NCBI RefSeq assembly: GCF_011694815.1
Contig: NZ_CP050177.1
Location: 4,813,001 to 4,877,000, forward strand
Direction of reading: 5' to 3'
Length of the DNA: 64,000 nucleotides
DNA from: Streptomyces liangshanensis
GTDB lineage: Bacteria; Actinomycetota; Actinomycetes; Streptomycetales; Streptomycetaceae
Shown piece by piece: positions 49,841-58,036 of the stretch. Each line of letters opens with the position of its first letter. The first letter of the stretch is position 1. The notes beneath the pieces are model-generated. The model saw only the letters and a list, made by a program, of their open reading frames with translations, did not search any database and was not told the origin of the DNA. The position numbers were made by a program, and so were the translations under genes.

Positions 49841-50631
49841 CCGGTACCCAGAGCGCACAACCCGCCAGCTAAGGGCCGGGGGAAGGCCGGACAGCGCCTG
49901 CGGGCAGCCTCACTCACCCCACCAACCCCACCCGCCACCCGGCCCGAGCTTGCTGTCCACATGCGGGCCGGTGGACGGCAACCGACGGCTGAGACCGCCC
50001 CACCACCCACCCCAGCCAGGCCACATGCCCTCCGGCGGCCCTTCCTCCCCGGTCTTGCGTGCCGTGTTCGGCTCATGCGCACCCAGCACACACAACCCGC
50101 CGAATGGGTTGGGGAAGGGCCGGATGGGGTCTGTGGGCCACCGCATCCACCCCATCAGCCTCCCGGCGGGGGTGTGCTGTCTGCGCGTGGGCCGGGGCGA
50201 GCCGACAGCCGAGGCCGGCCCACCACCACACCCACCTGGGCCTATGTCTAATGGGCCCGGCCTCGGGGGTCCCTGAGGTCGGTCTTGTGTCCTGCGTTCG
50301 ACTTAACCGCACTCAGGGCACAAAGCCCGCCGAACTGGGCGGGGGAGAGGTGGCACGGGAGCTGCGGGCCACCTCTCCTGCCGCACCCGCCCCACCAACC
50401 TCCGGGCGCGGGCGTGGTGTCCGTATGCGGCTGGGTGGGTGGCGGCCGATCGTCAAGGCCACCCCTCTGCCCGCGTCAACCAGGTCGCGTGCCCCATTTG
50501 TCCAGCTTCGGGAGTCCCCTGGCGGCCCTTCCTCCCCGGTCTTGCGTGCTGTGTTCGGTTGCTGCGCATCCAGGGCACATCACCGGCCGGAAGGGGGGAG
50601 ACTGCCCGCCTGTCCCCTTCCACCCACCCAG
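49790..50631. repeat. Four diverged direct repeats of ~230-257 bp between the inverted arms
   Basis: Taking the string GGTCTTGCGT and its variants as landmark, units occur at 49816, 50051, 50281 and 50538, spaced 235, 230 and 257 bp. Each unit continues with (C/G)TGTTCG-like sequence, a GCACCCAG/GCACTCAG segment, a CACAACCCGCC/CACAAAGCCCGCC segment, then CCACC-rich stretches. The fourth unit is cut short by the right arm. Open frames through this region are mutually inconsistent and proline/histidine-rich, so I regard it as non-coding. Confidence 0.8.
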
Positions 50632-50995
50632 CTCAGACACGGTGCTTGTACGCCCGCCAACAGACGGCCGGCTAGCCGCTGAGCCGAGTCGTCACCGCCC
50701 CATTCAAGTGGTGCGCAAACCACGGCCGGATCCGCAGCCCGCGACGAAAGCCCGGCAACGAACAGGCCCCTCGGGGACCCCTCCCCCGGGCCGCCCCCCC
50801 TCGGCCTTCACTTGCGGTTTCGGGGCGGGGGTCAAGGGTGGAGCGAAGCGGAATCGGCGGAGCCGACGCGACGAAGGAGCGCCCTTGACGCCCGACCCGA
50901 AACCGCGACACTCAACAGCAAGGGGCGGCCCCCAGGTTGATCAATGCAAGAACGATGACCCCGACTACGTCTTCGTCTGAACCCGCACCCAACCC
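50632..50995. repeat. Right arm of the ~360-bp inverted repeat
   Basis: This is the inverted counterpart of 49354-49714, starting CTCAGACACGGTGCTTGTA and ending GAACCCGCACCCAACCC. It includes the internal hairpin and, on the minus strand, the 3' end of the 38-codon ORF at 50965-51081. Unlike the left arm, here that ORF continues past the repeat boundary, so the right side looks like the ancestral junction. Confidence 0.9.
50814..50906. repeat. Hairpin inside the right arm
   Basis: GCGGTTTCGGGGCGGGGGTC... (50814-50838) pairs with the inverted 50882-50906. The loop of about 43 bases itself folds (GGCGGAGCC) and differs from the left-arm loop more than the stems do, which points to selection on the stem. 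Confidence 0.85.
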
Positions 50996-51081
50996 CACCC
51001 CATTGCCGGGTCTCCGCACCACACGTACTGGCCGTCAGGTCCCACGGTCATGCCGTAGTCGTACAGGCTGGGCCTGCCCAT
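50965..51081 (-). CDS. 38-codon small ORF or gene remnant overlapping the right arm
   Basis: On the minus strand an ATG at 51081 opens MGRPSLYDYGMTVGPDGQYV, followed by a WCGDPAMGWG stretch and ending WVRVQTKT at TAG 50965-50967. An in-frame stop lies three codons upstream of the ATG. The Trp/Tyr/Gly/Asp-rich composition looks like folded protein rather than a random GC-rich frame. Its last nine residues are also present, with a stop, at the outer end of the left arm, so its 3' end was duplicated with the repeat. It may be a real small protein or the tail of a decayed gene. Confidence 0.4.
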   Translation of the reverse strand: MGRPSLYDYGMTVGPDGQYVWCGDPAMGWGWVRVQTKT

Positions 51082-51211
51082 GCTTGCTCATGCCCACCCA
51101 CGCGTCCCGCGCCCCCTCCCGCTCATCGGCCAGGCGCCGCAGGCCGCCCTGATGTGCCACCGTGCCATCCCCCGGTCGTCGAACGGGCCCACCGGCGGGC
51201 CCACCGGCCCG

Positions 51212-51397
51212 CTACAGCGCGTTCCGGGTCAGCCACTCGTCGTGGTTGTACGAGTCCCTCGACGGGTCCGGGTGGGTGGCTGGGACGGACTGGAGCGTGT
51301 CCTCCAGGCGGATGCGCTCCGGGAGGGTGCCGAAGCGGGTGTGGCGGGTCGTCGCGGCCTGGTCCTGGCGGTCCTGGGGGGTCTTCGCATCGGGCAT
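51212..51397 (-). CDS. Conserved small hypothetical protein upstream of mfd
   Basis: 61-aa hydrophilic protein; the core RFGTLPERIRLEDTLQSVPA and the end SYNHDEWLTRNAL match a small family I recall beside mfd in Streptomyces. ATG 51397 follows a strong GAAGGAGG. The longer frame to 51505 has no support. There are no membrane segments or motifs that reveal a function. It diverges from mfd across 213 bp. Confidence 0.75.
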   Translation of the reverse strand: MPDAKTPQDRQDQAATTRHTRFGTLPERIRLEDTLQSVPATHPDPSRDSYNHDEWLTRNAL

Positions 51398-51610
51398 GTC
51401 GACGCCTCCTTCGTTGCGACGGGAAACCTCCCGCCCGCGGCGGCTATTCCTCCGTTGCCCGGGGGCCGCCGCCCCGTTTCGTCCGGCGTCGTACTCTGGA
51501 AGCACCCCCGGCCCGTACGACGTGTCGGGTCCTTCGCGTTGTCCTGCTCAACAGCCGCGCGCAACCGCGTCACCCCCCTGCTCGACGGATCTGGACGGAA
51601 ACCACCCTTC

Positions 51611-54600
51611 ATGAGCCTGCACGGTCTGCTCGACGCCGTCATCAAGGACCCGGCGCTCGCCGAAGCGGTGAAGGCCGCCGCCGACGGTCACCGCACGCAC
51701 GTCGACCTGGTCGGGCCGCCCGCCGCGCGGCCCTTCGCCGTCGCCGCCCTCGCGCGGGAGTCGGGGCGGCCGGTGCTGGCCGTGACGGCGACCGGGCGGG
51801 AGGCCGAGGACCTCGCGGCGGCGCTGCGTACGCTGCTGGACCCGGACACCGTCGTGGAGTACCCGTCGTGGGAGACGCTCCCGCACGAGCGCCTCTCGCC
51901 CCGGTCCGACACCGTCGGCCGCCGCATCGCCGTCCTGCGCCGCCTCGCCCACCCCGCCAAGGACGACCCCTCCGCCGGGCCGGTCAGCGTGGTCGTCTCG
52001 CCCATCCGGTCCGTCCTCCAGCCGCAGGTCAAGGGGCTGGGCGAGCTGGAGCCCGTCGCCCTGAGGAGCGGGCAGAGCGCCGACCTGAACGAGGTCACCG
52101 AGGCCCTCGCCGCCGCTGCCTACGCGCGCGTGGAGCTGGTCGAGAAGCGCGGCGAGTTCGCCGTACGCGGCGGGATCCTGGACGTGTTCCCGCCCACCGA
52201 GGAGCACCCCCTGCGGGTGGAGTTCTGGGGCGACGACGTCGAGGAGATCCGTTACTTCAAGGTCGCCGACCAGCGGTCGCTGGAGGTCGCCGAGCACGGC
52301 CTGTGGGCGCCGCCCTGCCGGGAGCTGCTGCTGACGCCGCAGGTACGGGAGCGGGCCGCCGCGCTCGCCGAGGTCCACCCGGAGCTGGGCGAGCTGCTCG
52401 GCAAGATCGCCGAGGGGATCGCCGTCGAGGGCATGGAGTCCCTCGCCCCGGTCCTCGTGGACGACATGGAGCTGCTGCTCGACGTCCTGCCCGAGGGGTC
52501 CATGGCCCTGGTGTGCGAACCGGAGCGGGTACGGACCAGGGCGGCCGACCTCGTCGCGACCAGCCAGGAGTTCCTCCAGGCGTCCTGGGCGGCCAGCGCC
52601 GAGGGCGGGAAGGCCCCCATCGACGTGGGCGCGGCCTCGCTGTGGGGCATCGCGGACGTCCGGGACCGGGCGCGCGAGCTGGGCATGATGTGGTGGTCGG
52701 TGTCGCCGTTCGCGGCGGACTCCGAGGCCGACGACATGTCGGCCGAGACGATCCGGCTCGGGATGCGCGCCCCGGAGTCGTACCGCGGCGACACCTCCCG
52801 CGCCCTCGCCGACACCAAGGGCTGGCTGGCCGACGGCTGGCGCACGGTGTACGTCACGGAGGGCCAGGGCACCGCCTCCCGTACCGTCGAGGTGCTGGGC
52901 GGCGAGGGCATCGCGGCCCGCCTCGACACCCCGGAGGCCGGGAACGGCCGCGGCCTCGTGGACATCTCGCCGAACGTCGTGCACGTCGCCCGCGGCTCGA
53001 TCGACTGGGGCTTCGTCGATCCCGCGCTCAAGCTCGCCGTCCTCACCGAGACCGACCTCTCCGGCCAGAAGGCCGCCGGCAAGGACGGCCAGCGCCTGCC
53101 CACCAAGCGCCGCAAGACCATCGACCCCCTCACGCTGGAGCCGGGCGACTTCATCGTCCACGAGCAGCACGGCGTGGGCCGGTACGTGGAGATGGTGCAG
53201 CGCACGGTCCAGGGCGCGACCCGCGAGTACCTGCTGGTCGAGTACGCCGCCGCCAAGCGCGGGCAGCCCGGCGACCGGCTGTACATCCCGACCGACCAGC
53301 TGGAGCAGGTGACCAAGTACGTCGGCGGCGAGGCGCCCACCCTGCACCGCCTCGGCGGCGCCGACTGGACGAAGACCAAGCAGCGCGCGAAGAAGGCCGT
53401 CAAGGAGATCGCCGCCGACCTGATCAAGCTCTACTCGGCGCGCATGGCGGCCCCCGGCCACGCCTTCGGCCCCGACACCCCCTGGCAGCGGGAGCTGGAG
53501 GACGCCTTCCCGTACGTGGAGACGCCGGACCAGCTCTCCACGATCGCCGAGGTCAAGGAGGACATGGAGAAGACGGTCCCGATGGACCGGCTGGTGTGCG
53601 GCGACGTCGGGTACGGCAAGACGGAGATCGCGGTACGGGCCGCCTTCAAGGCCGTCCAGGACGGCAAGCAGGTCGCGGTGCTCGTACCGACGACGCTGCT
53701 GGTGCAGCAGCACTTCGGTACGTTCTCCGAGCGGTACGCGCAGTTCCCCGTCTCCGTGAAGGCGCTCTCCCGCTTCCAGTCGGACGCCGAGGCCAAGGCG
53801 ACGCTTCAGGGGCTGCGCGAGGGCGCGGTCGACATCGTCATCGGTACGCACCGGCTGTTCTCGTCCGAGACGAAGTTCAAGGACCTCGGCCTGGTCATCG
53901 TGGACGAGGAGCAGCGCTTCGGCGTCGAGCACAAGGAGCAGCTCAAGAAGCTCCGCGCCAACGTCGACGTCCTCACGATGTCCGCGACGCCGATCCCCCG
54001 CACGCTGGAGATGGCCGTCACCGGCATCCGCGAGATGTCGACCATCACCACCCCGCCGGAGGAGCGCCACCCGGTGCTGACCTTCGTGGGCCCGTACGAG
54101 CAGAAGCAGATCGGCGCGGCCGTGCGCCGTGAACTCCTGCGCGAGGGCCAGGTGTTCTACATCCACAACCGGGTGGAGTCGATCGACCGGGCCGCGGCGC
54201 GGCTGCGCGAGATCGTGCCCGAGGCGCGGATCGCCACGGCGCACGGCCAGATGGGCGAGAGCGCCCTCGAACAGGTCGTGGTCGACTTCTGGGAGAAGAA
54301 GTTCGACGTGCTGGTCTCCACGACGATCGTCGAGTCCGGCATCGACATCTCGAACGCCAACACCCTGATCGTGGAGCGCGGCGACAACTTCGGCCTGTCC
54401 CAACTGCACCAGTTGCGCGGCCGGGTGGGCCGTGGGCGGGACCGCGGGTACGCGTACTTCCTCTACCCGCCCGAGAAGCCGCTGACGGAGACCGCGCACG
54501 AACGGCTCGCGACGATCGCCCAGCACACCGAGATGGGCGCGGGCATGTACGTGGCCATGAAGGACCTGGAGATCCGCGGCGCGGGCAACCTGCTCGGCGG

Positions 54601-55171
54601 TGAGCAGTCCGGCCACATCGCGGGGGTGGGCTTCGACCTGTACGTCCGCATGGTCGGCGAGGCGGTCGCGGACTACCGGGCCGCCGTGGACGGCACGGTG
54701 GAGGAGGTCGCGCCGCTGGAGGTCAAGATCGAGCTGCCGGTCGACGCGCACGTTCCGCACGAGTACGCGCCGGGCGAGCGGCTGCGCCTCCAGGCGTACC
54801 GCGCGATCGCCTCCGCGAACACGGAGGACGACATCAAGGCGGTACGCGAGGAACTGACCGACCGCTACGGCAAGTTGCCCGAGCCGGTGGAGAACCTGCT
54901 GCTGGTCGCGGGCCTGCGGATGCTGGCGCGGGCGTGCGGGGTGGGCGAGATCGTGCTCCAGGGCCCGAACATCCGCTTCGCGCCGGTGGAGTTGAGGGAG
55001 TCGCAGGAGCTGCGGCTCAAGCGGCTGCATCCCCGTACGGTCATCAAGCCGGCGGCGCACCAGATCCTGGTGCCGCGTCCGACGGCGGGGAAGATCGGCG
55101 GGAAGCCGGTGGTGGGACGCGAACTGCTGTCGTGGACCGGGGAGTTCCTGGCGACGATCCTGGGGTCCTGA
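51611..55171 (+). CDS. mfd: Transcription-repair coupling factor
   Basis: 1186-aa superfamily 2 translocase that displaces RNA polymerase stalled at DNA lesions and recruits UvrA. An N-terminal UvrB-homology module (residues 1-350) is followed by the CarD-like RNAP-interaction domain around PGDFIVHEQHGVGRYVEM (about 510-580). The motor has Walker A CGDVGYGKTEIA (about 664-672), VIVDEEQRFGVEHKEQLK, SATPIPRTLEMAVTG, and the TRG region RGRVGRGRDRGYAYFLYP, then the C-terminal TRCF domain. ATG 51611 gives the normal length. Confidence 0.97.
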   Translation: MSLHGLLDAVIKDPALAEAVKAAADGHRTHVDLVGPPAARPFAVAALARESGRPVLAVTATGREAEDLAAALRTLLDPDTVVEYPSWETLPHERLSPRSDTVGRRIAVLRRLAHPAKDDPSAGPVSVVVSPIRSVLQPQVKGLGELEPVALRSGQSADLNEVTEALAAAAYARVELVEKRGEFAVRGGILDVFPPTEEHPLRVEFWGDDVEEIRYFKVADQRSLEVAEHGLWAPPCRELLLTPQVRERAAALAEVHPELGELLGKIAEGIAVEGMESLAPVLVDDMELLLDVLPEGSMALVCEPERVRTRAADLVATSQEFLQASWAASAEGGKAPIDVGAASLWGIADVRDRARELGMMWWSVSPFAADSEADDMSAETIRLGMRAPESYRGDTSRALADTKGWLADGWRTVYVTEGQGTASRTVEVLGGEGIAARLDTPEAGNGRGLVDISPNVVHVARGSIDWGFVDPALKLAVLTETDLSGQKAAGKDGQRLPTKRRKTIDPLTLEPGDFIVHEQHGVGRYVEMVQRTVQGATREYLLVEYAAAKRGQPGDRLYIPTDQLEQVTKYVGGEAPTLHRLGGADWTKTKQRAKKAVKEIAADLIKLYSARMAAPGHAFGPDTPWQRELEDAFPYVETPDQLSTIAEVKEDMEKTVPMDRLVCGDVGYGKTEIAVRAAFKAVQDGKQVAVLVPTTLLVQQHFGTFSERYAQFPVSVKALSRFQSDAEAKATLQGLREGAVDIVIGTHRLFSSETKFKDLGLVIVDEEQRFGVEHKEQLKKLRANVDVLTMSATPIPRTLEMAVTGIREMSTITTPPEERHPVLTFVGPYEQKQIGAAVRRELLREGQVFYIHNRVESIDRAAARLREIVPEARIATAHGQMGESALEQVVVDFWEKKFDVLVSTTIVESGIDISNANTLIVERGDNFGLSQLHQLRGRVGRGRDRGYAYFLYPPEKPLTETAHERLATIAQHTEMGAGMYVAMKDLEIRGAGNLLGGEQSGHIAGVGFDLYVRMVGEAVADYRAAVDGTVEEVAPLEVKIELPVDAHVPHEYAPGERLRLQAYRAIASANTEDDIKAVREELTDRYGKLPEPVENLLLVAGLRMLARACGVGEIVLQGPNIRFAPVELRESQELRLKRLHPRTVIKPAAHQILVPRPTAGKIGGKPVVGRELLSWTGEFLATILGS

Positions 55172-55198
55172 GGGCGCCGCGCCCCGCTTGTCCGCCGG

Positions 55199-55216
55199 GG
55201 CCCGGAACGCCGGGCC
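55199..55216. terminator. Hairpin after mfd
   Basis: GGCCCGG-AACG-CCGGGCC is a perfect 7-bp stem; outer segments CCTGAGG (55167-55173, overlapping the mfd stop) and CCTCAGG (55215-55221) can extend the structure. It lies between mfd and the next same-strand gene. Confidence 0.65.
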
Positions 55217-55282
55217 TCAGGAGGGGGATCGGGGGCACACGTCTCCTGCCGGGCCGGCCGGCGGGAAGCGTAGGGTGCGGGC

Positions 55283-56089
55283 GTGAACGGACGTGGGGTG
55301 CGCAGGGCGCGGGCAGTGGCGCGCGGTGGGGCCGTGGTGCTGGCGGTCGCCGTCCTCGGCGGGTGCGAGGGCGGGCTCGGGGTCGACCCGGCGCCCGCCG
55401 CGTCGGCCGGGGCGGCGGATCCGGGCTCCGGCGCGGATCCGGGCCAGGGCGGCGGTTCCGGCGCGGGGCCGCTGAAGAACCCCGACGGGACGAAGCCGGG
55501 CCTCGCGCCGCTCACGTCGGAGGCGGACCGGAGCGCGGGCCGCAAGCTCATCGACCGGGTGAGGACGAAGGGGCGCGGCCCTAAGACGGGGTACGACCGC
55601 GACAAGTTCGGCTACGCCTGGCTGGACTCCGCCGACGGGGTGCCGTTCGCGCACAACGGGTGCGACACCAGGAACGACCTGCTCGCCCGGGACGGCGAGC
55701 GGGTGAAGTACCGGTCGGGCTCCGATTGCGTCGTCGTCTCGATGACGCTGCGCGACCCGTACACGGGCAGGACGATCGAGTGGCGCAAGCAGTCGGCGTC
55801 GAAGGTGCAGATCGACCACGTGATGCCGCTGTCGTACGACTGGCAGATGGGCGCGGCCCGTTGGGACGAGGCCAAGCGGAAGCAGATCGCCAACGACCCG
55901 CTCAACCTCATCCCGGTGGACGGCCCCACGAACGGCGCCAAGTCGGACTCGGGCCCCGCGTCCTGGCTCCCGCCGGACAAGCGGATCCGGTGTTCGTACG
56001 TGGTGCGGTTCGCCCAGGTCTCGCTGAAGTACGACCTGCCGGTGACGACGGCGGACAAGAAGGTGATGCTGACGCAGTGCGGCGGCTGA
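55283..56089 (+). CDS. Secreted/lipoprotein HNH-type nuclease (DUF1524-like)
   Basis: 268 aa. The N-terminus RRARAVARGGAVVLAVAVLG ends at a lipobox-like LGGC (Cys at about residue 28), indicating an exported lipoprotein, followed by a Gly/Ser/Ala linker. The nuclease core at about 165-235 carries VQIDHVMPLSYDWQMGAARW (catalytic His) and the downstream ANDPLNLIPVDGPTNGAKSD (Asn of HNH). It resembles the GmrSD/DUF1524 secreted nucleases of streptomycetes, possibly for extracellular DNA breakdown. GTG 55283 was chosen because the signal peptide begins there. Confidence 0.85.
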   Translation: MNGRGVRRARAVARGGAVVLAVAVLGGCEGGLGVDPAPAASAGAADPGSGADPGQGGGSGAGPLKNPDGTKPGLAPLTSEADRSAGRKLIDRVRTKGRGPKTGYDRDKFGYAWLDSADGVPFAHNGCDTRNDLLARDGERVKYRSGSDCVVVSMTLRDPYTGRTIEWRKQSASKVQIDHVMPLSYDWQMGAARWDEAKRKQIANDPLNLIPVDGPTNGAKSDSGPASWLPPDKRIRCSYVVRFAQVSLKYDLPVTTADKKVMLTQCGG

Positions 56090-56157
56090 GGTCGCCGAGC
56101 CCCGAGCCACCGAGCCGCCGAGCCGCTGGGGCGGGTCGGGCGGCGTGCTCGCCGGGC

Positions 56158-56940
56158 TCAGTTCGCCAGCAGGCTCACGTCGACCATGTCCTTCTTGGCG
56201 GGCGCCTTCGCCGGGACCGGCTTGTCGAAGTCGGAGAAGGCCGTCGTGCCGGGGTCCTTCTTCGTCTTCTCGACGTACTTCAGCAGGTACGGCTTGCCCT
56301 GGGTGGCGACGTACATCGTGTACGTGCCCTCGGTGTCGGACTCGGTCAGGGTGATGGCCGGTACGCCGTCCACCGTCGTGACCGGCCCCTTCTGGGCCAG
56401 GGACCCCGCGCCCTGGAAGGAGGACAGCAGGCTGTGGAGATCACAGAAGTCGGCGTTCTGCTTGGCTTCTTCGGGGCTGTCCTTGGTCCAGAGGTCGGCG
56501 AGGACCTTCACCGCGTTGTCCACCTCCTCCTTGGGCTGACCCTTGTTGTCGGCGCGTACGAGCTCCTCGTCCAGCATCTGGTACGAGTCCCCGCCGACCC
56601 GGGTGAGGGTGAGGACGCCTCCGTCGTTGATCGTCTGCGTTCCGGTGCAGTCGCCCTGCCGGCTCATCGCCACGGTGAAGACGGTGTGGTCGCCGTCGGC
56701 TCGGGAGTCGGAGTGGACGGTCATGGACGAGGCGGCGAGGTTCGCGGCGACCGCCTTCTTGGCTATCTCCGGGCCGGAGAGGCCTGCGAACGGGGCGGAC
56801 TTGTCCTCCGTAGGCTTGTCCTTGCCTCCCGAGGTGTCCCCGTCGAGGATGCCGCAGGCGGAGAGGGTGAGGACGGCGACGGCGCACACGGCGCCGAGCG
56901 CGCTGCGGCGGAGGCTGTGGGTGGTGCGGGTGGCAGACAT
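56158..56940 (-). CDS. Putative lipoprotein (LppX/LprG-like size), uncharacterised
   Basis: 260 aa. The signal peptide LGAVCAVAVLTLSACG ends in a lipobox with Cys at about residue 29, then an Asp/Gly/Lys linker. The mature part (AVAANLAASSMTVHSDSRAD, VFTVAMSRQGDCTGTQTIND) resembles the beta-rich actinobacterial lipoproteins with a hydrophobic pocket, which is a weak similarity. ATG 56940 follows GGAGATCCCC. It is downstream of, and on the same strand as, the gene at 57060-57860, with 119 bp between. Confidence 0.78.
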   Translation of the reverse strand: MSATRTTHSLRRSALGAVCAVAVLTLSACGILDGDTSGGKDKPTEDKSAPFAGLSGPEIAKKAVAANLAASSMTVHSDSRADGDHTVFTVAMSRQGDCTGTQTINDGGVLTLTRVGGDSYQMLDEELVRADNKGQPKEEVDNAVKVLADLWTKDSPEEAKQNADFCDLHSLLSSFQGAGSLAQKGPVTTVDGVPAITLTESDTEGTYTMYVATQGKPYLLKYVEKTKKDPGTTAFSDFDKPVPAKAPAKKDMVDVSLLAN

Positions 56941-57059
56941 GGGGATCTCCAGGAGGGGACGGACGGCAGCGGAAGGGAGCCGGCGGGGCGGAACGAACGG
57001 GGCGGACAACAGAGCGGAACGAACCGGGAGCACAGAGGTCGGGGCGGGAGTTCAGAGCG

Positions 57060-57860
57060 TCACAGCGGCAGGTCCCACCTGGTCCTGCCGTACGTGAGAC
57101 CCGGGTCGAGTTCGACGGTGAGGGTCTTGGCGGCCGGAGGGGTGTCGAACGCGACCTGTACGGTGACCGTCCTGCCGGGCCCGACCGTTCCGGTGAAGCC
57201 CTCGCCGACCGCCCCGCTCTTGCCGTCGACGATCTTCCCGGCGGGGGTGTCCTTCGCGCCGACCCACGCCTTGACTCCGATGTCGCCCGTGTCGAACGCC
57301 TTCTTCCGGGCGTTCTCCAGTACCAGCGTGACCTGGTAGGCCTTGTCGCCCGGCTTGTGGCCGGTCGCGGCGGATCCCGGTGTGTACGCCACGGGCGCGG
57401 ACACCGTGAGCGTCAGTCCGTCCTCGTAGACGGCCGAGTCGCGCGGCGCGAGGGCCTTGGCCGAGTCGGCGCTCGCGGAGATGTCCTTCACCACCTCGGT
57501 CGCGACCTTGTAGGTGAGCACGCCGCCGACCACGGAGAGGACCAGCGCGAGCGCGCCCAGGACGGCGCCGGTCGTGGCCACGCCCTTGTTCGTCGCCTCG
57601 GCCCGCCGGACGCGTCCGCGCCCCTTCAGACCGAAGATCAGCGCGAGCAGGCCCAGGATGGCGCCGACCCAGAAGACGAAGGGGATCGGACTCGACAGGA
57701 AGCCGAGGATCCCGAGGACCAGCGCGGCGACGCCGAGGCCGTTACGGGCCGCGGCCGCGGGGGCGGGTGATGCCGGGTACGGGGTCTGGCCCGGAGCGCC
57801 CGGAAACGCTCCGGGGGTCGACTGGGGCCACTGGGGCGACGGCGGGGTGGGTCGAGACAT
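57060..57860 (-). CDS. DUF4190/DUF4352-type membrane protein
   Basis: 266 aa. A Pro-rich cytosolic leader (residues 1-38) precedes two helices with the DUF4190 pattern (GVAALVLGILGFLSSPIPFV and GLLALIFGLKGRGR), a third helix (TTGAVLGALALVLSVVGGVL), and an extracellular beta domain (LTLTVSAPVAYTPGS, AYQVTLVLENARKKAF, VQVAFDTPPAAKTLTVEL) like DUF4352 or Telokin-like domains. ATG 57860. Probably surface-anchored; function unknown. Confidence 0.82.
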   Translation of the reverse strand: MSRPTPPSPQWPQSTPGAFPGAPGQTPYPASPAPAAAARNGLGVAALVLGILGFLSSPIPFVFWVGAILGLLALIFGLKGRGRVRRAEATNKGVATTGAVLGALALVLSVVGGVLTYKVATEVVKDISASADSAKALAPRDSAVYEDGLTLTVSAPVAYTPGSAATGHKPGDKAYQVTLVLENARKKAFDTGDIGVKAWVGAKDTPAGKIVDGKSGAVGEGFTGTVGPGRTVTVQVAFDTPPAAKTLTVELDPGLTYGRTRWDLPL

Positions 57861-58036
57861 GACAGACGCTCTCCGGGGATCCGCAAGTGAGTGAGGACGC
57901 AATTACAACAGGGCCTGTGAACCGAGTCAACATGGATTAAGTGAACTCAGTGGATATGGATCGTGAACCGGTTCGAGGCGCCGACGCCGCTATGCTCGGC
58001 GACACATGACGTCGTGCCCTGCAAGGAGGCAGCCAG

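Noticed and set aside
50059..50980. Open frames of 207 and 231 codons within the repeat module
   Set aside because: They run across direct repeats and into the inverted arm, change frame between repeat copies and are Pro/His/Arg-rich; no start signal or domain.
49354..50995. Classical insertion sequence with terminal inverted repeats
   Set aside because: Arms of ~360 bp are far longer than IS ends, no transposase is encoded between them, and I saw no target-site duplication outside the arms.
51548..55060. 1170-codon open frame antisense to mfd
   Set aside because: Composition is that of a complement of high-GC third positions, and mfd on the plus strand has all helicase motifs.
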